A program made the translations under genes and the position numbers. A stretch of DNA of 64,000 bases, from NCBI RefSeq assembly GCF_022179445.1, contig NZ_BPQU01000027.1, positions 1-64,000 of the forward strand, written 5' to 3'. This document shows positions 17,449 to 24,682 of this stretch, piece by piece. This stretch comes from Methylobacterium mesophilicum. GTDB taxonomy: Bacteria > Pseudomonadota > Alphaproteobacteria > Rhizobiales > Beijerinckiaceae. Position 1 is the stretch's first letter; every line of letters begins with the position of its first letter. The notes beneath the pieces are model-generated. The model had not been told where the DNA came from and searched no databases. It worked only from the letters and a program-made list of their open reading frames with translations.

Positions 17449-18456
17449 CTACGGATTTTTATTAAAAATTGCAGCGAGTTTCGCGGCTACATTTGCAGGT
17501 TTGATATGAGTGTATCTTTTTAGCATTTTATAATCGCGGTGGCCTGAAATCATTGCTACCTCAGGGATACTAAGTCCATATTCGAAATGCCGAGAAATAC
17601 CCTCGTGTCTTAGATCGTGCCATCGCAAATTTCGGATTTCAGCGGCCTTTAATAACTCTACCCACCAGGAATTCAACGTATAATAATTTACTGAAATTAT
17701 TTGGCTTTCAGAATCTATTCTTTCAATTGAACTCAGGATATCTATCGCCCTAGGCGTTAACGGAATCGTTCTTGGATAGTCATTCTTTGTCTTGGGGATA
17801 TAGAGCGTTGATTGATTGAAATCAATATCTACCCACTTCGCATTGAGTAGCTCACCTTTCCTCATTGCAGTCTCAATGGCTAATTCAATAATATGTATCA
17901 TGGACCTCCGACCTCTTTGACGATCATTTTCGACAATTCTGTTCCATTCTTCTTGTGAAATACGCCGCTCTCTGTTGTTTCGAACTTTTGGCTTCCTCAC
18001 ACTCTTAAATACGTTCGTTGGTAAGCGAAGCCCCCATTCGCTTTGGGCGATGGTCAAACAATGTGATCCGATAGAAAGCTCTCTCACGACCGTCGCAGGT
18101 TTAACTGTTTTCAGTCGTTGGTCTCTGTAGCGGGCAACGTCCGCTTCACACAAATTGTCAATCTTTATATTGTAGATATGTTCTCTTTGAAATCTTTTGA
18201 GTATCGATTTCTCTCTTTTATACCAATATCTTTTTGAAAGAATTTCGATGAAATATCTTTCGAGCAAATCTCCGACAGTCTTTCTATCACAGGTTGGTTG
18301 GTTTGTTATTTCGGGGCTGAGGTATTTTTCTGTTTCCGTTGCCTTAGACCATATAACAGCTTCGGTCTTTGTTTTGAAGGTTTTAGTTATGGGCTCGGAT
18401 CCTTTGATTCTTACCTGAACCTGAAATTTCCCATTCCTCTTCCTAATCGTCGCCAT
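17449..18456 (-). CDS. int: Tyrosine site-specific integrase
   Basis: The 335-residue protein from ATG 18456 (MATIRKRNGKFQVQVRIKGS) has an Arm-type DNA-binding start, a SAM-like core-binding domain around residues 60-150, and a catalytic domain with ETAMRKGELL (first Arg), the beta-hairpin lysine region SQSTLYIPKTKNDYPRTIPL, WHDLRHEG (His-x-x-Arg), SGHRDYKMLKRYTHI (second His and the tyrosine). All six catalytic positions are present, so it should be active. It lies 137 bases from the right direct repeat and reads away from it, the normal position of an integrase beside its att site. No excisionase was found. Confidence 0.93.
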   Translation of the reverse strand: MATIRKRNGKFQVQVRIKGSEPITKTFKTKTEAVIWSKATETEKYLSPEITNQPTCDRKTVGDLLERYFIEILSKRYWYKREKSILKRFQREHIYNIKIDNLCEADVARYRDQRLKTVKPATVVRELSIGSHCLTIAQSEWGLRLPTNVFKSVRKPKVRNNRERRISQEEWNRIVENDRQRGRRSMIHIIELAIETAMRKGELLNAKWVDIDFNQSTLYIPKTKNDYPRTIPLTPRAIDILSSIERIDSESQIISVNYYTLNSWWVELLKAAEIRNLRWHDLRHEGISRHFEYGLSIPEVAMISGHRDYKMLKRYTHIKPANVAAKLAAIFNKNP

Positions 18457-18593
18457 TGTCATCCTCATTGTGACCGACATTGTGCCCGGACGCATGAATC
18501 TAAGGCTTTCGATGGAATTCGATGGGGTTTGAACGACCGGTAAGCCGTTGTTTTACAATGATTTTCCCATCAACTAGCGTGAAGGAACGCATA

Positions 18594-18631
18594 GCAGCGC
18601 GATTGCCTAGTATGGCCTCGTACATGCTGAC
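18594..18631 (+). repeat. Island right direct repeat (attR candidate)
   Basis: Matches 3665-3702 at 36 of 38 bases. In the plus frame it reads A-A-R-L-P-S-M-A-S-Y-M-L-T and runs straight into the motB remnant. The sequence to its left is low-GC island DNA and to its right is high-GC flagellar DNA. Confidence 0.85.
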
Positions 18632-18764
18632 GCGGGCGGGGATCGACGAGGCACGGATCACCCGGATCGAGGGCGCCGCCGACCGGATGCCGCGGAACAT
18701 TGCGGACCCGAAGGCGCCGGAGAACCGCCGGATCGAGATCCTCCTGCAGGGCGCGTCGGGATGA
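18609..18764 (+). pseudogene. motB: motB 3' remnant (flagellar stator, OmpA-like domain)
   Basis: From the repeat onward the frame reads SMASYMLTRAGIDEARITRI, EGAADRMPRNIADPKAPENR, RIEILLQGASG. This is the end of the OmpA-like peptidoglycan-binding domain of MotB (A-D-x-x-P, then A-E-N-R-R-I-E-I-L-L). The first 80% or more of MotB, including the membrane helix with the proton-carrying Asp, is absent. The stop overlaps the ATG of motC in ATGA. An in-frame ATG at 18522 inside the island could only give a chimeric product. Stator function from this copy is not possible. Confidence 0.85.
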
Positions 18765-20023
18765 GGCGGATCGCGCGAAGCGCCCTCGGCGCCCTTCTCA
18801 CCCTGTGCCCGTATCCGGTCTGCGCAGATCCGGAGCCGCCGGCGACCGAGACGGCGCAACCTCCGGCGTCCGATGTGTCCCGGCCGGCACCGGCCGCAGA
18901 CCCGCAGGCCCGGAAGGCCGGCCCGGTCGAGTGGGTGCGCACGCTGCAATTGCTGCAGGATCGGATCGCCGTCGGGTCCCTGGCGGCACACGAGAGCCAG
19001 CCGGTGCTCATGGCCCGGATCGAGGGCGATCTCCTCATGGCCCCGCCGGAGGTCTGGGCCGATCGGCATAACGTGCAGGCGGCCATCGTCTTCGCCCTGA
19101 GCGGCGGCGGCCCGGCGATCCTGCGGCGCCTGACCAAGAAGGACAGCCCAGACACGCCCGAGACGAATCTCGCGCGCGGTGCGCTGGCCTATATCGACGG
19201 CCAGGAGGCCGAGGCGAGCCGCCTGCTCAAGGACATCGACACGGCGACCCTGCCGCCGACGCTCGCCGGGGCGATCGCCCTCACGCAGGCCGCCCTCACG
19301 GTGAACGAGAACCCGGTCCGCGCGATCGACCTCCTCGATCGCGTCCGCCTGCTGTTGCCGGGGACCCTCGTCGAGGAAGGCGCGCTGCGCCGCGAGATCT
19401 TCGCGCTCGGGCAGGGCGGCGACCTGAAGAAGTTCGAAGTGCTGGCCATCCAGTACCTGCGCCGCTTCCAGCACTCGATCTACGCGGGCAACTTCCGGCA
19501 ACGCTTCGCCTTTCAGCTGACGCAGCTGAATTTCGGCCAGGACGAGGCCCGCTTCGCCGCCTTCACCCGGATCATGAACGAACTCGCGCCCGAGAGCCGG
19601 CGGGACCTCTACCTGCTGATCGCCCGGACGGCGGTCCAGGAGGGCAAGACCGGCACGGCCCTCATGGCGTCCGACAAGGCGCTGCTGTTCTGCGCCCCGG
19701 ACAGCCTGGAGGAGACGCAGGCCCAGCTCTACCGCGCCGCCGCCGAGATCGTGACCCTGGCGACGTTCCAGACGGCCCTGCAGAAGCTCAAAGCGGTGGA
19801 CCGGGCGAGGCTGCCGGCGCGCGACGTCCAACTCCTCGACGCCGCCCTGTCGATGGCCGACCAGATCGGACGGGGGCTGGCCCGGTCCGCCACCCCGCCG
19901 GATGCCGAATCGTCGAAGCGTGCGCAGGTCCAGGCGGCAGCCGACGAACCCGGCAGCCTGATCCCCAAAGCCGAGGCCATGATTGGCCGGATCGATCAAC
20001 TCCTTCGGAAGTCAAACCCGTGA
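18761..20023 (+). CDS. motC: Chemotaxis/motility protein MotC
   Basis: A 420-residue periplasmic protein with a signal peptide ending in PVCA. The region WVRTLQLLQDRIAVGSLAAH is the family hallmark and is followed by helical TPR-like repeats (residues 110-360). In rhizobia MotC associates with MotB in the periplasm and is needed for rotation. It overlaps the motB remnant by 4 bases and the next gene by 4 bases, so it sits in a tight motB-motC-fliK operon whose promoter has been removed by the island unless a new one is supplied from inside it. Confidence 0.88.
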   Translation: MRRIARSALGALLTLCPYPVCADPEPPATETAQPPASDVSRPAPAADPQARKAGPVEWVRTLQLLQDRIAVGSLAAHESQPVLMARIEGDLLMAPPEVWADRHNVQAAIVFALSGGGPAILRRLTKKDSPDTPETNLARGALAYIDGQEAEASRLLKDIDTATLPPTLAGAIALTQAALTVNENPVRAIDLLDRVRLLLPGTLVEEGALRREIFALGQGGDLKKFEVLAIQYLRRFQHSIYAGNFRQRFAFQLTQLNFGQDEARFAAFTRIMNELAPESRRDLYLLIARTAVQEGKTGTALMASDKALLFCAPDSLEETQAQLYRAAAEIVTLATFQTALQKLKAVDRARLPARDVQLLDAALSMADQIGRGLARSATPPDAESSKRAQVQAAADEPGSLIPKAEAMIGRIDQLLRKSNP

Positions 20024-21633
20024 ATCCGATCTCCGCCGCGGTTCCGAATCCCACCCCGAAGCCGGATCGCGAGATCGTGCCGGCCAATGCGAACGGCGAT
20101 GCGCCGCAGCAGGGGACGGGACGCGAGAGCGCCTTCGGGACTGTCCTGCGCGAGCTCTCGGGGACCGGTCCGGCGTCCCCGGCCAAGGACGACGCCGCGA
20201 AGGCCAAGCCCGACGACGCCGAGGGCGATGCTGTTCCGGAGGCAACCGTCGCGGCCCCGGCCGCACCCGGAATGCCGGCAGGCTCTGCCGCAGCCCTGGT
20301 GGCAGATCTCCTGCGCGTTGCGGCACCGCCCGCTCTCACCGCGGCTTCTTCCGAATCCGCGACGGCCACCCGGGATCGGCCTGCTGCGGCACCGACCGTT
20401 CCCGGAACCGGAAGCCTGTCGGCGTCCGCACTCGGTTCCACGGGAGCGCCGGTTCGCGAACCGTCATCGGGATCCGCATCGGCCCTGGCCGGGAGCGTGG
20501 ATGCGGACCCACCCCACACGAACGAGGCCACGCGCGCGGACGGACCCACAAGTACGGATGAGGCCACGCATGCGGACGAGCCCGCGCGCAGGAACGAACC
20601 TGCGCCCACGGACGGCCCCACGCGCGCAGACGGCCTCACGCGGGCGGACAGACCCACGCACGCGGAAGGACCCACGCCCGCGGACGTCGCGAAGGTCCTT
20701 CGCGCCGCTGCGGGCAACGTCGCGGTGCTGGGCCGCGCGGTTCATTTCCAGCCCGTCGTCGCGGGCGGCGCGCCGGCGCCCGAGCCTGCGAGCGCGGGGC
20801 CGGCAGAGCCTGCCGGCCCCGCGCTCGGCGTCCTCGATCCGCAAGGCACCCGGTCCGCGCTGCCGGCCCTGAATGCCGCGGCGGCGCTGAAGCTTCAGCC
20901 GCCGGTCCGGTCGGAGCCGGATCCGCGGCGCGCGGCCACGGCAATCGACGCCGAGGCCGGCCCCCAGAAGCCGGTGGGCATCGCACCCGCGCCGGGCCGC
21001 GTGGTCTCCGGGGTCGAGCGGGCCGTTCTCGCCTCCATCGGCGAGCACGCCGAGGATGCCGCGGCGTCGGCCGGATCATCGCGCGACGGGACCGGGACCG
21101 CCACGAGCCTGCCCGCCGGATCATTGCCGATGATCGCCACGGCCATCCGGGAGGAGCTCGAGCGCGCGACCGCGGCCGCCGCCGCGCAGGGCCGGATCCA
21201 CGCCGATCCGACGGCCGGCGGCGTCCCGGACGGGCCGCTGCGCGTCCTCAAGATCCAGCTTCGGCCGGAGGATCTCGGGGTCGTCACCGTGGAGATGCGG
21301 CTCTCCAACGGCCAGCTCGAAACCCATCTACGCGCCTCGCAGCCGGAGACCGCCGCGCTGCTGCACAAGGATGCGGCGATCCTCACCGACCTCCTGAGCC
21401 ACAGCAGCTACCAGGCCGAGGTCACCGTCGGGCAGGCGCGCCCCGCCGAGGCGTCGACCGCGTCGGGCGGCTCGCAATCGCAGGCGTCCCCGTCGTTCGC
21501 CGACGGCGGGGCCCGCCCCGGCAACGAGGGCGCCAGACAGCGGCAGGACGCGCAGCGCCAGGCCGGCAACAGACGCGACGGAGAACGGACGGATGAAGCG
21601 GTACGTCCTCGCGACGGCGGCATTTATCTCTAG
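20020..21633 (+). CDS. fliK: Flagellar hook-length control protein FliK (MotD-like)
   Basis: A 537-residue protein starting with GTG that overlaps the motC stop. The first 370 residues are Ala/Pro/Thr-rich and disordered. The C-terminal domain has LRVLKIQLRPEDLGVVTVEM and HLRASQPETAALLHKDAAIL, the FliK core that signals the export switch through FlhB when the hook is long enough. A degenerate Thr/Asp/Pro repeat lies at 20510-20690. In rhizobia the homologue at this position was first called MotD. Its partner FlhB is truncated at the left island end, so this copy may have no target. Its 3' end overlaps the transglycosylase gene by 41 bases. Confidence 0.85.
   Translation: MNPISAAVPNPTPKPDREIVPANANGDAPQQGTGRESAFGTVLRELSGTGPASPAKDDAAKAKPDDAEGDAVPEATVAAPAAPGMPAGSAAALVADLLRVAAPPALTAASSESATATRDRPAAAPTVPGTGSLSASALGSTGAPVREPSSGSASALAGSVDADPPHTNEATRADGPTSTDEATHADEPARRNEPAPTDGPTRADGLTRADRPTHAEGPTPADVAKVLRAAAGNVAVLGRAVHFQPVVAGGAPAPEPASAGPAEPAGPALGVLDPQGTRSALPALNAAAALKLQPPVRSEPDPRRAATAIDAEAGPQKPVGIAPAPGRVVSGVERAVLASIGEHAEDAAASAGSSRDGTGTATSLPAGSLPMIATAIREELERATAAAAAQGRIHADPTAGGVPDGPLRVLKIQLRPEDLGVVTVEMRLSNGQLETHLRASQPETAALLHKDAAILTDLLSHSSYQAEVTVGQARPAEASTASGGSQSQASPSFADGGARPGNEGARQRQDAQRQAGNRRDGERTDEAVRPRDGGIYL
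20510..20690 (+). repeat. Degenerate short tandem repeat inside fliK
   Basis: About nine copies of a roughly 18-21-base unit such as ACGGACGGCCCCACGCGCGC encode variants of (T/A)-(D/E)-(G/E)-(P/A)-T-(R/H)-A-D. Such repeats vary in number between strains and sit in the ruler or linker region of FliK, where length affects hook length. Confidence 0.6.
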
Positions 21634-22138
21634 CGCTGTCCCGGCCGCCGCGAATGTCTGCGAGGCCGAGATGGGGCGCGCCTCCGCCCGCTACGGCGTG
21701 CCGCTGGGCGTGCTCTACGCCGTCGGCCTGACCGAGACCGGCAAGCGCGGTTCCCTCCAGCCCTACGCCATGAACATCGCCGGAACCGCCTATTTCGGGA
21801 CGGGGCCGCGGGACGTGATCGCCCGCTTCACGGAAGCGCGCAGCAAGGGCATCCGCCTGATCGACCTCGGCTGCATGCAGATCAACCACCTCTATCACGG
21901 CGGCAAGTTCGGCTCGGTCGAGGCCATGATCGACCCGCACGCGAACGTCGAGTACGCCACCCAATTCCTCCAAGAGCTCAAGAAGCGCGAGGGCAGCTGG
22001 ACGATGGCGGTGGCCCGCTACCATGCCGGGCCGAACAACAATGCGGCGCAGAAACAGTATATCTGCCGGGTTGTCGCCAACATGGTCGCGACCGGATTCG
22101 GGCAATGGACCCCGGCGGCGACGCAGTTCTGCCGGTGA
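21593..22138 (+). CDS. Lytic transglycosylase of the flagellar cluster
   Basis: A 181-residue exported protein (signal peptide ending PAAA) with one SLT domain: YGVPLGVLYAVGLTETG carries the catalytic glutamate in GLTETG, GCMQINHLYHGGKF is the second motif, and ARYHAGPNN the third. Enzymes of this type open a gap in peptidoglycan for the flagellar rod or for secretion systems. It starts 41 bases before the end of fliK in another frame, so it is co-translated with the motility operon. Confidence 0.88.
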   Translation: MKRYVLATAAFISSAVPAAANVCEAEMGRASARYGVPLGVLYAVGLTETGKRGSLQPYAMNIAGTAYFGTGPRDVIARFTEARSKGIRLIDLGCMQINHLYHGGKFGSVEAMIDPHANVEYATQFLQELKKREGSWTMAVARYHAGPNNNAAQKQYICRVVANMVATGFGQWTPAATQFCR

Positions 22139-22374
22139 TGCCCCTTCGACCGGGGGTGGCCGCGGCCACGCTCGGTCACGGTGGCCGGCGCCGATCCGCC
22201 CCGCGGCAGGTCGCGTCGCTTTCGACCTTGCGTCGAGAGACGCGGACGAGAAACGGATTCTTCAGCGCCAACAGCGCAGATTACTGACCACTCTATGCGG
22301 ATGCTGCCTATTGGCCGCTCATACGTTGAGCAAGACGGCAAACGCCACCATCCTTCCGGGGCTGGGGGAGCAGG

Positions 22375-22488
22375 ATGAACGACGCACCAGACCCGCCCGA
22401 CGGCGCGTTCGCCAAGACGCTTCTGCTGTTCGCGGTGACCATCGCGATCATCGCGGTCTCGGCCTACATCCTGATCCGGATGGATTGA
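22375..22488 (+). CDS. 37-residue single-pass membrane protein
   Basis: The ATG at 22375 follows GGGGGAGCAGG with a five-base gap, a strong ribosome binding site. The product begins MNDAPDPPDGAFAKT, has one helix (LLLFAVTIAIIAVSAYILI) and ends RMD. Codon use is typical of the GC-rich host, and the frame stops seven bases before the end of the convergent gene. It has no similarity I recognise. The clear ribosome binding site, acidic N-terminus and clean membrane helix make it a believable small membrane protein. Confidence 0.6.
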   Translation: MNDAPDPPDGAFAKTLLLFAVTIAIIAVSAYILIRMD

Positions 22489-22494
22489 GCGCCG

Positions 22495-22905
22495 TCAGAG
22501 GATCTTGCAGCTTCCGTAGCTCATCCTGATCTCGCCGCGGTCCTCCGGATTCAGCTGCGCCTCGACGAAGTTCAGCTTGTTCAGGTCGATCAGAAGGAAA
22601 TACACGCCGTTCTGGCACTTGATCGCGTTGCGCGGCGTCCGTTCGTTCAAGCGCGGCGACGCCACCTGACATTCGTAATAGTCGGAGCGCCCGGCGGAGA
22701 GGACGGTCAGCAAGCCGCCGCCGGAGACCATCGAGAAGGTCCGCGCCCGGTGCGGCTGCGGCTTCGCGCCCTCGGGGCCCGGGGCCGCGTCGAGCCCCAC
22801 CGACACGTCCTCCGTACAGGTCATCGGGCGGCGCAACTGAGAGGCTGCCGGTGCGATGCTCAGGATGAGGACCGCACCAGCGAGCGCTACCCTGTGGGCG
22901 ATCAT
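22495..22905 (-). CDS. Exported protein of unknown function
   Basis: A 136-residue protein with a signal peptide (LAGAVLILSIAPAASQ). The mature part has four cysteines (MTCTED, YYECQV, IKCQNG, GSCKIL) and the phrase NGVYFLLIDLNKLNFVEAQL, consistent with a small disulphide-bonded periplasmic domain. No family is recognised. It is a lone gene facing the 37-residue membrane protein. Confidence 0.7.
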   Translation of the reverse strand: MIAHRVALAGAVLILSIAPAASQLRRPMTCTEDVSVGLDAAPGPEGAKPQPHRARTFSMVSGGGLLTVLSAGRSDYYECQVASPRLNERTPRNAIKCQNGVYFLLIDLNKLNFVEAQLNPEDRGEIRMSYGSCKIL

Positions 22906-23367
22906 CGGCGGCAGATCCGTGATTCGTGGGTAGTTCTAACCGACAAGCTAAGGCGTCGTCCGGCGATGTAAATCGCGCCTCCGCGAGTCGCGAAGCCGAT
23001 CAACAGATTTACCGTCGCGCGCGATGTCACTTCATCTGCCATGACCGGTCAAGATGGTGCGATCGACAACACCGGCTCGCTCTATGCCGGTGGATCCGCG
23101 TCCCTGGCGGGAACCGCGTCCCGATGTATCGGGCGCGGCGGGATCCGCACGCGACGCGAGCGGATTGTCACGGGGCGCAGGCGCGCGAAAAGGGGAGGGA
23201 CCCCGGCTGGAACCGCGATCCGGATCCGGCAGGGCCGTCCGGATCGTTGCGCCCGCCGCGCGCGGCTCGAGGTCGCGCTCCGACGACGTGGCTCCGGTTC
23301 GTCGCAGGAGAGCGCGTCAAAACAAGAGCTTAGAGCCGTTCCCACCCCAACGCGGTCGGGCACGGCT
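22906..23367. other. Spacer without a supported gene
   Basis: About 460 bases. Several frames are open by chance because of high GC, but none shows a domain or a ribosome binding site. No palindrome of note. The first 100 bases presumably carry the promoter of the exported protein to the left. Confidence 0.4.
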
Positions 23368-23958
23368 TTAGCGCGTCGGCGCAGCCGGGCCGGCCGCGTA
23401 GCTCGACACCGACGGGGGCAGGGCGGCGGGCGCCGGCGTTTCCGCCTTGGCGGCGCGGGTGTTGCGCTTCTCGTAGAAGGCGTTGCCGCCGGCCACGGCC
23501 ACGTAGTGCATGTTCTTGTACGGGAAGTGGTGGCCGGCCGTGTGGAAATACATCGCCTTCCCGACCTTCGGGTGCCGCTCGCCCGCCAGCACCGCGTCGG
23601 CGGCGTCGGCCACCTTCTGAAGGTCGCGGTCCTGCATCGGCTTGGTCAGGACGCCGGGGGCGAACTGTCCGGGCTGCCCGACCACGGCACAGATGCCGCC
23701 CGGGAAGATCGCGGCCTCCATCCGGTTCATGACCACGGTGCCGACCGCCAGCAGGCCGGATTCGTCGCTGCGGTTCGATTCGAAATACATGGCCCGGCCG
23801 AGGCAGTCGCGCTCGGCGTCGGTGACCACCATCGACGGCTTGCGGTCGGGGATCGATCCTGTGGTCAGGGGTGACGCGGTGTTGCACGCACCGAGCCCGC
23901 CGGCGAGCGCCAGCGCGACCAGCCCGGAAACGGCCTTGATCCTCTCGCTACCCTGCAT
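23368..23958 (-). CDS. SleB-like cell-wall hydrolase, lipoprotein
   Basis: A 196-residue protein with a lipobox LAGGLGAC at residues 18-25, so it is probably anchored by a lipid. The catalytic domain has CLGRAMYFESNRSDESGLLA with the family glutamate, TVVMNRMEAAIFPGGICAVV, and MYFHTAGHHFPYKN. This is the hydrolase_2 (SleB/CwlJ) fold that cleaves peptidoglycan. In non-sporulating alphaproteobacteria such proteins take part in wall remodelling; the exact bond cut is not known here. Confidence 0.88.
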   Translation of the reverse strand: MQGSERIKAVSGLVALALAGGLGACNTASPLTTGSIPDRKPSMVVTDAERDCLGRAMYFESNRSDESGLLAVGTVVMNRMEAAIFPGGICAVVGQPGQFAPGVLTKPMQDRDLQKVADAADAVLAGERHPKVGKAMYFHTAGHHFPYKNMHYVAVAGGNAFYEKRNTRAAKAETPAPAALPPSVSSYAAGPAAPTR

Positions 23959-24389
23959 GCATCAGCGCTCCGTCCTCCGGCCTCGGGGCAGGGCGATCGC
24001 CCATCCCGGCGTCGCCACACTCGATCGTTGTACGCGCCAAGCTTGTGTGCACGTTCGCGGCGAGGATGTGGCGGGCCGTCATGCGTGGACCGCCCCGAAC
24101 GCCGGCCTGCCCGCGCTGGCGGACCGGCGGATGGCCCTGGAACGCGGCCCCCCGGGGGACGGACCGGGGCCGCAGCGGGAGCCGCAGGTCCGGCCGGAAA
24201 AACGCTGCGGTGCCAAAACCATAGCGTCGCCCCCGAGCGTCCGGGATCCGAGGGAGCAGCCCCGCGGGCGGCGGATTCTTCCGGCGGAACCGGGAGCCGG
24301 GCGAGGGCCCGGTGTCATCCGATAGACACACACGCCGCCAACCGGTGCCGGGACGTTGACGGGACCCACGCCTTGGCCGGACTGTGGCC
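23959..24389. other. Leader region upstream of the riboswitch
   Basis: About 430 bases between the divergent hydrolase and receptor genes. It must carry both promoters. I see no supported gene and no further structured RNA before the cobalamin aptamer. Confidence 0.4.
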
Positions 24390-24566
24390 GGGACGGTTCC
24401 CTTCGGGGATCAAAAGGGAACGCGGTGAGGGGCCTTCTCCGAAGCCGCGGCTGCCCCCGCAACTGTAAGCGGTGAGCCTTCTCGTCACCACGTCACTGGG
24501 CCGCCTCGCCCGGGAAGACGACGGGAGGGCTGCGACCCGTGAGCCAGGAGACCTGCCGTCCGTCGT
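24390..24566 (+). ncRNA. Cobalamin riboswitch
   Basis: The leader contains the adenosylcobalamin aptamer core CTGCCCCCGCAACTGTAAGC (about 24450-24470), the preceding GGTTCCC/GGGAAC stem at 24395-24420, the GTCACTGGGCC segment with CCCGGGAAGACGACGGG, and the B12 box GAGCCAGGAGACCTGCC at about 24541-24557. The order and spacing match the family. It lies 117 bases before the start of the receptor gene, in the same direction. When cobalamin is bound such switches lower expression by hiding the ribosome binding site or ending transcription. The GC-rich hairpin between 24585 and 24630 is a candidate expression platform. Confidence 0.93.
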
Positions 24567-24682
24567 GGTCACACGCGAAACGCGCTGGGCGGGGTGTCCT
24601 GGCGGGTGCCGGGACGCCCGCGCGAGCGCGGTCGGCGCGGCCTCGTTCGCGGTGACGTGCCACTGCCGTCGCCCGAGGTCCC

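Larger units (their letters stand above)
3665..18631. mobile_element. Integrase-bearing genomic island inserted in flagellar genes
   Basis: About 15 kb of clearly lower-GC DNA lies between two 38-bp direct repeats that match at 36 positions. It carries a tyrosine recombinase next to the right repeat, a broken older integrase at the left end, a serine recombinase, a helicase-primase and many genes with no resemblance to the flanks. Both ends interrupt flagellar genes: flhB on the minus strand to the left and motB on the plus strand to the right. I see no conjugation or phage structural genes, so it looks like a defective or mobilisable integrative element. Whether it still excises is unknown. 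Confidence 0.85.

Noticed and set aside
23041..23874. Long plus-strand frame overlapping the SleB-like gene
   Set aside because: Its second half is antisense to a well-supported hydrolase gene and the first half has no domain or ribosome binding site.
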